Shown here: one piece after another, positions 34,073 through 45,343 of the stretch | How positions within the stretch are numbered: the first letter of the stretch is position 1 | How the letters are laid out: each line of letters opens with the position of its first letter | Assembly (NCBI RefSeq): GCF_016906535.1 | Contig: NC_057382.1 | Span: 2,046,001 to 2,110,000 of the forward strand | From: Rhizoctonia solani | Taxonomy: Eukaryota; Basidiomycota; Agaricomycetes; Cantharellales; Ceratobasidiaceae | Direction: 5' to 3' | DNA length: 64,000 nucleotides | Position numbers and translations under genes: made by a program | The notes under the pieces: generated by a model | What the model saw: the letters and a program-made list of their open reading frames with translations, nothing else | Told to the model about the DNA's origin: nothing | Databases searched by the model: none

Positions 34073-37000
34073 GCTATTGCTACTAAAGGGGTGAAACTCC
34101 AACAAATTTACTGGTCCGTACTCCAGCTAGCAATTGGCCCAACCATCGCACTCTAGACATTTTTCTACTATACATTTTTCTGATTTTCTTTTCTCCAATG
34201 TCGTGTTTCAGTGACTTTGGTACATATCCAATCTGATATCATCACCTCTAGAAGAACTAAATTCTGTCTGATGATCGACATTCCAACCGCTAAGATCCCT
34301 CAAATTAAACTGTAGCGGCTATGACGTACAAGACCTCACTGATTTAACAATTTAAAAACCGGTCTATCCGAAGCGAGGAACTGACCGATCGCCGATGCTT
34401 TTTTCCCGGACTGCAAACTAAGTGCCGAGTGGAATCTTATCGGATTCATTTACACCTCGGACATCGTTTCTCGGATATAGCGCGATATTTTCACCTTCAC
34501 TCTATCCGAACGTTCGACGTTATTTTACAAGAAATTAATGACCCTCAGCTGATGTCTGGTCCCAGTTTAACCTTGTCTTCGCAACAACTACACCTCATTA
34601 CTCCCCGGCGATATGGGACTCGAGAACCGTTAAGAACAGCGAAGTGCTGTGATGCCGGGGGTTGGACACGTACAGAATCCTAAGGACATTTGAGTTTGTA
34701 GTGTTCAAATAGGGGTGCAAATACTCTGGAGCAGGTACATGTGGAGAGTTTAAGATACTTGGGGGTGATAGGATGCTTACACGCAGATAAAGCAAGTCAT
34801 TTAATTCTTTAAAATGTTAAAATCAATTCGAGTGTGCGCTTGCTGTCGCGCCCGAGCTATCCAGGTAAAGAACATCAGTTTTGTTGTATATTTTAGATGC
34901 GAAAGCAAATTGTTACGTACTGGAATTCTGGCCACATGCTCTTCAATCGATCGTAGTCGATATTCCATGATCGCCGTAGAATAATTGTATTGGGTGCACA
35001 TGCCCTAGTTTATTGAATGATTTATTTGCGCTGAACTCACGAGCGAAGTCCTAAATTGAATGCGTAAAGGGGACTGGATCTGGACCATGGCCCGGGCATT
35101 CTAACCAATGGTGTCCAGACCCCACCCCTGAACGCACATGACACAATATATCGCGCTTATGCGGTTCAACCCCTATATCTAGTAGAACAGAGCGCCAAGG
35201 TCTTGAAGGGGATGATCGTCGGTCTGCAATGTTCACCCAAACATGCGGCGACCAAAAGCGGAGTTGTATATACCAACAGGAGTCTTTGATTGTGTTGAGC
35301 GAGTTGAATATCGGGTACTCCGTGCGATTAAGTTGAGATCTTGTACGCCAAGTTGAACACCAGAAAGCTACTCTTAAGCTATGCATGTATGCGCCGGATC
35401 TACACGCATTTTTTTCTTCATCTTTGGCCAGGTTATGGGCTAATCTAACCGTTTGGAAATACTAGGATAATATATATGTTGGTACCGAGTCTAACCCACC
35501 AAGCCTTTGGAAACCAGGAGACGACTGATATTAACGGGCGCTCGGTCGTATGATTGTTTCCTGGGAGTGAATTGTTGCCGAGTCCCCTCAATAGCATTGC
35601 GTGGCATGATCAGGGGTCAAAGGTGCGGCTTGAAATCTTCATTTGGATCTTGCAGATCCTGAGTTAACTGGTCACCATACTGAATGATTTGCACCTCAGC
35701 CACTCGGGGTACTTCCCCCAAGAAACATTGGAACCCTATCTGACCAAGCGCACATTTCGAGGCTCCCCATGAATCGGGTGTAAGTATTGTTATCTGCGTT
35801 AGACTTTCATTAGACTGTTGGGCAAATATGATCGATTGTTATTCGTGTGCACGCATTGTGTATGTGTGCTGTGTGCAATCGCCCATGTTGTTTCCATGCT
35901 CCTTTGAGTCACAGTTGCGATTGGTCCTCTTCGGTACTGCATTGGCTGTACCTAGGCAATTCCATATTCATATGAGATTCCTTACTTGAAGTCTCCTCAC
36001 TGTACGTCTCGATTACATATAGAGGCTGCTTAAAGAAAGCGTGTTAGCGGCCGTAAACTAAGCAAGAAGTCGGTCTAGAGCTATCAAGTACGGGTGTCAC
36101 GGCAGAAGTCGAACTGATTCGAATTGAAAGAGACTTTGCGGTAGCTATCACGTGAAATCAAAGGCCTGTGGAAGAGTCGGAAGAGCCTATAAGCAGCTCG
36201 GGTATCTGTGTGAGTATATATCACGGCATACCGTGCATTGCACCCGTCATGGGACGTTAACTCTCGGGCGATACTGAGTCATCTGTAAAGAATGCAGAGC
36301 CCGACATGATTGGTTCGAAGTTTACGATTTTTCAGTCAGAAATTGTGACTAAACATACTTCGGGGGCCTTTTGTGTATGTGCATATACAGTTTTGCTAAA
36401 CAAAGGGGGTCTGGGGGATTGAAAATTTTGGATGGCGACTTCGCTGAAGGAGAATTGCATCAAGTAACAGTCCATACTTTGTACACTCGGATAATAGAAA
36501 CTTCCGTGATAGAACGGCGTTTATCAAGTGCACACTGCTACCTGTGAAAGCCCTGGAAACCGTGGTTCCACCATTATGTAGCTATAAGGTACCAGCTTGT
36601 ACTTCCGTCCGGGACAGCAGCTACCAGTCATTATGCGGGATCATCAATGAGCAGCTGAGCGTCTATTGGTGAATGTGGAGGGGGGAGTACAGTGAAATAT
36701 GAGTCGTTGTGCGACACTTGGCGCCTTCCACAGAGCCAATGGTTCATCCCAAGTAAAGTAAGGCTCTACGGAGGAGCACCTTGATCTGTGCCCCAGCCTC
36801 GAGACCGAAGATACAGGCAACAACTGGTTTGATAGGCCTAAGATTGCTAAGAGAACAATAAGACATTCGAGAACATGAGGCACAGCATCAGCCTGGATAA
36901 TCCGCGATTCTCCTAGAATGTTCGGTATGAGCGTGGATGTTTGCAAGCTCCAAGAGCAAGATGATTGAGATGCAGAAGAACTGGATGATTCTTGCAGGTC

Positions 37001-37404
37001 GTCTCGGTAGATGCCTGCTTCGTGCTCGAAGATCGTTAATCCGGGGCATTATTATCTCGGTTCGGCAACCACTTCGGATATGTGGTGATAGTGCCGGTGT
37101 TAGAATTTGCAATACATGGATCCAGTTGGGATCATGATCTTGCGAGGATGAAGACGCTTTCTTATTTTGTCGAAAGGGCAAACCGGTATACGAACTGAAC
37201 TGGAAAAAGCACATGTGGGATACATGCGGACATGGGGAGTAGCTTGTTACGATCTCACGTGATCGCGGAGTAGGCTTTTCACCTGAGTAGGACCCTGGAC
37301 ACTCTCAGCTTGTCTTTTACTCAACCAACAGCTGTGGCGGCCGATTGAGATAAGAAATCGGCAAAATCGAGAGCAAAAGGTGGAGCGATCACAGAAGTGT
37401 CATC
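34073..37404. other. Gene-poor 3.3-kb interval
   Basis: I find no exon series, tRNA or long repeat here. Short frames such as the one around 36.9-37.2 kb (minus strand, with a hydrophobic stretch IIQFFCISIILLLELA) have no family features. It may contain decayed mobile DNA that I cannot identify by eye. Confidence 0.4.
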
Positions 37405-40400
37405 ATGGAATTGTCTATGTCGGAGCTGTATGCCTTGGCTAGGCGTACCTTGGGTTACAGTGGACGGGACGTAGTGGTGAGTCGTGGCGCATGTTGTTTG
37501 AGCCCGAACGTGCACATTTTTCTAATGTGTTTTTCCGAAATGACTAATCGCATGACAGTATATATCGGCATTGGCTCGATACGCGGCGCAGTATCCCAAA
37601 GATCTCGATTTCACGCTTGATCTCACGAAGCAAGGTCAATCTCGATGAGTTATTTTGTTGTTTGCCTCGTGTATTTAACCGGCATATTTTTACTGTAAAA
37701 CAGGAGGTGTGGCTACGTGCATACCTTGCAAACTCTCGTTCCCAATTGGCAAGCAAGTTTCACCTGGTGTCTTTGTGTTTCAAGATTTAAGTCTATTAGG
37801 AGTACGTCATATTATATACACATTCTAGCCTTATTGAGTCTTCTTCTGGCAGGACCATAATCACTCCAAGGCCCATAAACACAATCGTGGTAAGGAGCCG
37901 AAGGTGTGTGCTATAATACCAACAATCTGGAGAACTTGCCCTTTTGGCATTGATTGGCGTGTTGCTTTTCACTCAATAAGCTGACGATTCTTTGTTTCAT
38001 AATGCAGGGCGATGACGGTCCTAGAACCATCACCGCGGGCAGTGATTCGAAAACGGTTAAAAAGGAGTCCAGTAACGCGAGTTTCGGTCCGACATCCCCC
38101 TATCCGAATACTACCATCCGAGTCGGATCCATCAGCGATATTGAACCACCATCCTCGAGCAACGCCGAGCCCCTCCCTAGCAACATCAGACAAGAATCTC
38201 CCCCCAAGGCACCATCCGTTATTGAACTTAGTTCAGACTCTGACGACGAGGTTAACCCTCGCCCCAGCGAACACATTTCTCAGTACGCCTTTCCGGACGG
38301 AGAAGTAATTGAAATAGGATCTTCAGACGAAGAACCAATGCCCGCTCTTCCGATTCCTCGCCAGTCCTCGTCGTTAACAAATGCCCCGAGACTATATCGT
38401 GCCAGTGCTAGCTCGGATATAATTACGCCTCGTCCCAGTAGCACCGGAACGATGCTGCATCGCCAAGTCGTAGAACCTCTTCCAGTGGAATACGATCGTT
38501 CTCAAATGTTCTGGACACAAAACCGATCTCGACCATCTAGCCCCGAGAGTGTTGGCAGCTTTGCTCCGAGCTCTCGCAAGCGCTTAATCCAGTACTAATG
38601 ATGATGGCGAGGCGGACGAGTCTACAGATGACCAACACGGGTACAGTAGCGTGGATACAGATGGCCCTGAAGGCCATGTCTCGAAGCGGGCCCGATACGG
38701 CATGTTCCCCGAAACCGGGGTCCCCTACCAAGACGAAGAATTCGAAGAAGACTACTACGGACCTGCCAATAACTATATGACCCAGCAAATTGCAGGTACG
38801 GATAGCCAAACCTTTTTCATTGCAAGAATTGAGTCAGATTTTATTCTAATAGGCCAGGCTCGAGCCGGTACGATTATGCCGGGGCACTTCACCCTCCATC
38901 CCGTTGGACAAGCGCCAGCGCCAGTACCCTACCCTGCAACCACCCTCTATGGCTCTGCCTCCTATCATAATGGATATCAGCCTGTAAATGCATTCAACAA
39001 TGACATTTTGATGCCTACCGTTATCGGGTCCAACATCGTTCATCCAACTATGGGATATCATGCTCCTCCAATGGGAGCCGCAATGCCGGTTCCTCAGCCC
39101 ATGGCTCCCGGCCCATTGAATCGTTTCAACGGTACGTTCACCGTGCACTTGGATTGGTCATATGTGCTGATGATCCGACTTGGTAGGCGGCTTCAATCTC
39201 AACTATGATGATTCAAGTCCAGCCACTTGGCTCGACACCAACGGGCCGAATCGCGCGGTTCAGTGAGCCACTTTGATCTGTCATGTTTAATTTAAACTAA
39301 TCTCCCCACTAGACTACAGAAGTTCTTCGAAGACGCGATGGATGATCACGAATCCGCTATTCCCGTTCGCGATGCAACCAAAGCCCTGGGTTTGTCTAAT
39401 ACAACGGAGCGACTTCCGGGCATGCAAGTACCTCTGATGCCCCATCAACTCATTGGTGTTGCTTGGATGGTGAAGCAGGAGTTAGGGCAGGTTGCTGGTG
39501 GAATCCTTGCGTAAGCTATATTCTTCTCTTTTCCTACGATGACAACATTAACAGTGTGGGTGATAATTAGGGATGATATGGGTCTTGGGTAGCTTCATTC
39601 GTTAAAGTCGAGGTAGAATATTTGCTGACTTCCTAATTTAATTCAATAGGAAAACCATGCAGACTATTGCTTTGATCGCTAAAAATCGACCTGAAAAGAA
39701 AAATCCTCGTCAAGCTACACTTGTGGTCGCGCCTGCGGCCCTTCTTGATCAAGTACGTATATATGAATCCGGTCGCAACGCAGGGTTCACAATTGTGATA
39801 TTTTTTGAAGTGGAAAGATGAAATTCTCAGCCGCACCGATGATGGCCTGTTCAAAGTTAGGATTCACCACGGCAAGGATAAGCTGCGTTCGGCAAAAGAG
39901 GTCGGCAAATACGACGTATGTGCAAAGTGGCTTCTTATGAGCAGATTAAATAACACACAACCAGATTATTATCACCACTTTCCAAACCTTGACCAACGAG
40001 TTCCCTACGGACGAGATCGATATGCGAAAGAAGAAGGCTGCCGATAAAAAGAAGAAAAAGTCAAAGCAGCGAACTCTTGATTACTTTATCGTGAATGATT
40101 CCTCAGACGAGGGGGCGTCGAAGAAGAAGTGAGTCACACAGCTTTAGGTTCGAAGACTTTAACCCATTCCGTACAGGGCCGGGTATGGTCCTTTAGCGAT
40201 GACCAAATGGTATCGTGTTGTGATTGATGAAGCACAAAACATCCGTAACCGGTGCGGTTATTTCCTTCCGATTGACGCCCAGGAACTAAACCGCCACATT
40301 AATTGCGCATATATTAGGTCAACCCGGTCTAGCCGCGTAATGACGATGCTTGATTCGGAGTACCGTTGGGCTCTGACCGGGACCCCAGTCACAAACACAC

Positions 40401-42817
40401 TGTGAGGGCCTATCTACACTGATTAGGTTAGAAATGTGGCTGACTGAAAGTTGGATGCAGAGCCGACTTGTACGGTCTTGTGCGCTTTTTGCATTATGCT
40501 CCATTCAATGATTGGTCTGAATTCAATGAAAAAATTGTGGGTACTCTCGAATCCCTCATGTTATATTGGTACTGAACATCTGTGTCACATGAAAGGCGAA
40601 AGTTCAAAAGCGGGACCCCAATTGCTGGCCGGCGTGCCCAGGCGTTGCTCAAGAAATGCCTTCTTCGTCGCACCAAGAACTCCAAATTAGAAGGGAAGCC
40701 ACTCATTACCCTGCCGCCCAAGACAATCGATATGGAGATGCTTGAGTTTTCTCCCGATGAACGCCAGGTGTGTATCGGTTTCTTTTCATCATAAGGGTCA
40801 CTTTTCTAATCGTGTTCGTAGGTTTACCAAGCGGTAGAGGCTCAGCAACAACACTCAACAAATTCATCCGTGCCGGCACTGTTATGAAAAAGTAAGCATC
40901 AACAACTGGTTCTCGATAGATTGGTTTCACTAACCCTAAATTAGCTACCACCTTATTTTGGTCATGCTTTTGCGTCTGCGACAGGTTTGCAAGTGAGACT
41001 TATTTCTTCAATACACTTGTCGCACATGTTCTGATGCTTGCCCGATCGTGATAGTCATCCGCGACTCATTGCCGTATGTCTGTTTCAGCGCTCCAAGGCT
41101 TCGTTCTAACAATTGCTCGGCAGTACGCTTCGGGAGAATTCATTGCCGATGGCGCTCAGGTTATGACCTCGGACGAGGACAACGATGATAATGAGCCTAG
41201 GCTTTCGACTTCGTCGCTCGCGAACAGCAAAACTAACGCAAAAGCTCTTATGGGGGATGAGCGCTTCAATATGGTAAGTACTAATCCTCGTGGGTTCGAT
41301 CAAACCGTCCTAACCACTGCGAACAATTATTTCTGTTAGGTAACAAGACAGTAAGTCACTCTGTTCGTAAGGCACTCCTGAAACTAAAGATTCCAAAAGA
41401 TTCCATAATACCGTTAAAGACATGATCACGGCCGAGATCACTGGCGGAGACTTACCAGACGACGAAACCCTAGAATGTCAAGTCTGTTATGAACGTAAGT
41501 ATTCTATATGCACGTTGATTAAGCATTGAGTTCACGTGGCTATCTAGCATTTGTTGGAAATGCGTGTGTCACGGTGAGTGCTATTGGACCAGTTTCTCCG
41601 CGCATGGGACTTATTGCCATAAAAGGTCTGTGGACACGTATTTTGCAAGGGTAAGCACAAATAGTGATACTTGCCACGGTTGTTCGGTAGTCATCAATAC
41701 TTCAGGATGCTTGGACGATCTATTCAAGCTTCCATTGCAAGGGTAAGTTCACCAATGCGAAAAGACGACGAAGCGCCCATCATTTATTTAGGGAGGCCGC
41801 AGCCAACGAGGAATTTGGCAGGGGCCGCCAGTACGCAAATCAAGAAGTACGGCCATGCCTGTGCCGGCTGGTAAGGCAAATCCAAATCCAAGTACAGGAT
41901 CAAAAGTGAAGACGATGACGATGAAGTGGATTTTGGTGCAATGGGTGAGGGAGAAGACCTTGTGCCTGGTGCCAAGATGATCCATATGCTTAATCTACTA
42001 ACGACCTGTAAGTAAACCTTTATTGTGTTTTTATTAATTACTGATGAGTCTTACAGGGCACAAAGAGGCCCCAGAAGATAAAATCATCGCTTATTCTCAA
42101 TGTGAGCCCCTTCCTATCCTATGCATTCTCATGCTAATTCATTTGCCGTTTTATCAGGGACCTCTATGATTGACCGTGAGTATACTGATCATGGATGTCC
42201 CATTCAAAGACTAAAAAACAGTCTAGTCATGCAAATTCTTCTGAAAAAGTCTGGCTTTGAGTCTCTTCGCTACGATGGCCAAATGAAACGAGAGGAACGC
42301 GAGCACGCACGCCCTGAGTAGGTTCAAGAAACAAGGAGGACCCAAGATCATCTTGATCAGCCTGAAGTGCGGAGGAGTTGGTCTCAATCTTACTGAAGCC
42401 AACCGCGTCATTTGCATGGACCTCGCATGGAACGCAGCCACTGAGAACCAAGCAATTGACCGAGCTCACCGAATGGGTGAGGAACTTCACCTCGGACAAT
42501 TCACCCTTCCGCTGACGATTATATATCAGGTCAAGTCAAACCAGTTACGGTCAAGCGCCTCGCCATTAAAGGTACCATTGAAGAACGGTGGGTAAAACTG
42601 CTCAGTCTCCGACATGTATACTGAACCCATTCAATTTAGTATCCTGAAACTACAAGCCGAGAAGCAGAACTTGTCCGACGCCGCATTGGGCGAAGGAAAT
42701 GGTACTAAAATGTCGCGCATGAATGTAGCACAGCTGAAGATGGTAAGATAAGACCGTTCTTGTTTCAGCATGATTCTAACAGTATGACAATCACAGTTGT
42801 TTGGCCTAACTCATTAA
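37405..42817 (+). CDS. SNF2-family ATPase with inserted RING finger (Uls1/Ris1-like)
   Basis: DNA translocase of the Rad5/Uls1 group, predicted nuclear. N-terminal exons 37405-37476, 37559-37634, 37704-37801 and 37853-37903 precede a Ser/Pro-rich region with two SUMO-interaction-like motifs, SVIELSSDSDDE and EVIEIGSSDEE. ATPase motifs: LMPHQLIGVAWM (Q/I region), DDMGLGKTMQT (Walker A, split by two introns near 39.5-39.65 kb), LVVAPAALLDQWKDEI, VVIDEAQNIRN (DEAQ box), RWALTGTPVTN (motif III), LLKKCLLRRTK. The RING at about 41.47-41.74 kb reads ECQVCYE, VCGHVFCKGC. Helicase-C: MIHMLNLLTTWHKEAPEDKI, SLRYDGQMKREER, KCGGVGLNLTEANRV, AIDRAHRMGQ. It ends KMLFGLTH at 42817. The frame breaks at 38596 (TAA), ~40853, ~41860 and 42303-42310 (GCAC doubled). 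Errors or a decaying gene; otherwise roughly 1000 aa. Confidence 0.78.
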
Positions 42818-43436
42818 ATTTCGAACTTTGGCCAATGGCGGCTCATGCATCACATAGAGCAAAGTATCAGTGGGCCAAATAGCTCATAATTCCATTTACA
42901 TTATTGCCGCGATTATTCAAACTTTATATTCTCTCAATATTACCTTCTATGTATCTTGTTTGACTTTTGTTCGATTTGTTTATATGTATCACGCTTGCGT
43001 GAAACTACTTTACTTTCCCTTCGAGAGATAGCCATCATGTATCTTAGATATTCGAGTATGCATTTTCGAGCTGAGCCATATACGCTTTTATTGAGGTAGA
43101 CCGCCAAATTGTCGAAATATGGTATTCGGCGATTGTACGGGTCTTGTGCCTACTGTAATTGATGTATTTACATACCCTATTGATCTTTCCAGATTGAATC
43201 TATCACCTCCTTATATCGTGAAAACTATTCCATACTATGAACTAGTTCAAAACCATTGAATCGGTGAAGAAGTTCATATTGAGGGGATCTCAAAAAATAT
43301 TTCCAGACTTGTAGATCTGCCCGAGACTATGCAGAGCGACCTCTTTTCAACCATCACCAGGGGTATTCGACTTTTATGAAAGAAGACTTGTGCGTAATCG
43401 TTGAATCAGAGGAGAAGATAGGTCATACATGGAATA

Positions 43437-43998
43437 TCATCAATCAATCAATCAACCGTTCTGCTCGTCAATAGCCTTCCAGATGAAATACTTGGCCGCA
43501 TTCTTTCCATAGTACACTCGGCCTCCAGCTCCAATTCACGATACGAAAGCAAACGTATCACGTATTCTCAATCGCCAGAGAGTCTATCGCATGTTAGTTT
43601 TCGTCGGCGCCTGATGACGCATAGACCACTCGCCCTGCGGCCACATGTTGCTCGAACTGACACTCGCCGAGGGGTGGGGGGGGGTGCGAAACACCGGAAT
43701 CTGAACATGTGTCTCTTTCGATACCTTGCCTGCGAGCCCTTATCTTAGATACTTACTCTTCAATAGAATACAGCGGTGGCCTAGGAGGGCTGGTATCCCA
43801 AGTTCTATGTACGCGATGGCTCAGTACGAGAGTCCCGGGTCGTATGCTTGTATTTGCATCGATCACGATCAGGGCAAGGTGAAACTCGAATGGTATTCAA
43901 AGCTGGCGAGTGACATGAGGAAGCGAGAATTTTGGCCCGGGATGTTCCAAAGCCGCCCTATTGATAGGCTCTCAGATGGAACACATATAATAGACTAA
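43437..43998 (+). pseudogene. Possible F-box protein remnant
   Basis: One frame reads LVNSLPDEILGRILSIVHSA, a good F-box N-terminal helix pattern (LPxEIL..I). The frame stays open for about 90 codons, then runs through a G-rich tract and stops at 43744; another frame (43726-43998) is open just after. No start-to-stop gene can be built. Agaricomycetes carry very many F-box genes and relics, so a relic is plausible. Confidence 0.35.
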
Positions 43999-44485
43999 TA
44001 CTTCGTAGTTTATGTCTGACAAGTCATGTTAAGTTCCCTATATTTCGCACCCGTCTTTATTCGTAGAAACCAGGTAACTCTGGTTGCAATCTATATACAT
44101 GCGCTTGAAAGGGGCGAATTGGCGCCACCAGCATTTACGAAAGCACCGGAAACGTCATAATTAATTACCATCCAGAAATATGCTTATTTCCTACTTGAAA
44201 TTCAGTGCGTTACAGACTAAATCTGACACCCGTGCTAATCTACCATTCTAAATCAGCCCTGGTCCTTTTCGTTATGGAAAATGGTACAAATACACTCTAT
44301 TTCTAGCACATTCCACCCAGCCCGGGACCCCGTGCGCGACGAGAGTGTTCCAACCCAATGAACTAGTAAGTGGGTGAGTCAACTATATGAGAGTGAAACG
44401 TGGGATGGTATCCGGGTCCGGCTGAGAACTCCGAAAGGAAATTGATTTCCTCAGGACCATGTGGCTAACGTGACCCCGTTTATGG

Positions 44486-44491
44486 TATAAA
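44486..44491 (+). promoter_or_regulatory. TATA box of the small Tyr/Ser-rich gene
   Basis: TATAAA in GGTATAAAGGGC, 128 nt upstream of the ATG at 44619. The position suits a core promoter with a short 5' UTR. Confidence 0.5.
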
Positions 44492-44618
44492 GGGCAGTTC
44501 TCCTTTCCGAATCTCTCGTTCTAGTCCACCACCCACACCGCACGCTTCAGACAACGAGTAAGCGACCAAGTGTTTGCTACACTCTATGGTGCTTACGGAC
44601 AATGTTATAGATCCCGTA

Positions 44619-45023
44619 ATGCCTAACGGATACACGTACAATAGCCACGGCACTAACTCCCAGGCAAGTCGCCTTTAAAGAATGTAGTTATTCCTTTTCT
44701 TAACACTTGCACAGGGAAACCACTACTGCTCGCGTGACTACGGCAGTTCCGCCCCGAATCAAAACTCTTACCACTACAGGTAAACCTAGTCCCTGTGGAT
44801 GCCATTACCACTCTTGCTCATACTTGATTACAGCAACACCGATGGAAGCTACTATTATAGCAATCCAAATGGTTCAACCTGTAAGTGTTAACTGCATGCT
44901 TGATCGTGATGGGTCTTGATTGGATCTACCATAGACTATAATAGTGGAAATGGCCATAGCAACTATACTAGCCCAAGTGGCGGAGGATGGACCTCGAACG
45001 GAGGCTCGCGCCAGAGCAAGTGA
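44619..45023 (+). CDS. Small Tyr/Ser/Asn/Gly-rich protein, 81 aa
   Basis: Four exons (44619-44663, 44715-44779, 44834-44880, 44935-45023) sum to 246 nt and encode 81 residues in one frame. It begins MPNGYTYNSHGTNSQGNHYC, then SYHYSNTDGSYYYSNPNGST, and ends GGGWTSNGGSRQSK. There is no signal peptide, membrane helix or known domain. The repeated (S/D)-Y-Y-Y-S-N-x-(D/N)-G-S pattern, about one third Ser/Gly and about a fifth Tyr, looks like a low-complexity or prion-like segment. Intron 1 begins GCAAGT, a GC-AG intron. A clear TATA box lies upstream. I do not recognise the family; the coherent splicing and composition make me think it is a real gene. Confidence 0.6.
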
Positions 45024-45343
45024 AGAAATTGGTAGTAAGCCGCACAGACTTTGATTTTGTTTGTATGGTTTCCGAGAATATATAGGAGTATCCCATTATA
45101 TCGCTATCTTGAAAGAGTACCAGGCTATGGGAATTTTCCGATATGGAATCATTATCGTAGACTTGGATTAGATTTCGGCGATAAGAGTGAGTGTGGTAGT
45201 ATTACAGCCTGATTACATATCCGTCCTATCAAAGCAAAAGCGCAAACAAAGCGAGTCAAAACTACAGGTAAAATTGTAAAAGAGAATTGAGTGCACGAAA
45301 GGTCTAAAATAAAAATGAAGAGTCCGATTGTTCCCAGTTACTA
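45024..45343. other. Short spacer between convergent genes
   Basis: 3' flanks of the small gene and of the membrane-protein gene; nothing else seen. Confidence 0.5.

Larger units (their letters stand above)
42818..44618. other. Intergenic with an F-box remnant
   Basis: Contains the possible F-box fragment listed separately, G-rich runs near 43673-43685, and the promoter of the small gene at 44619. No intact gene otherwise. Confidence 0.4.
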
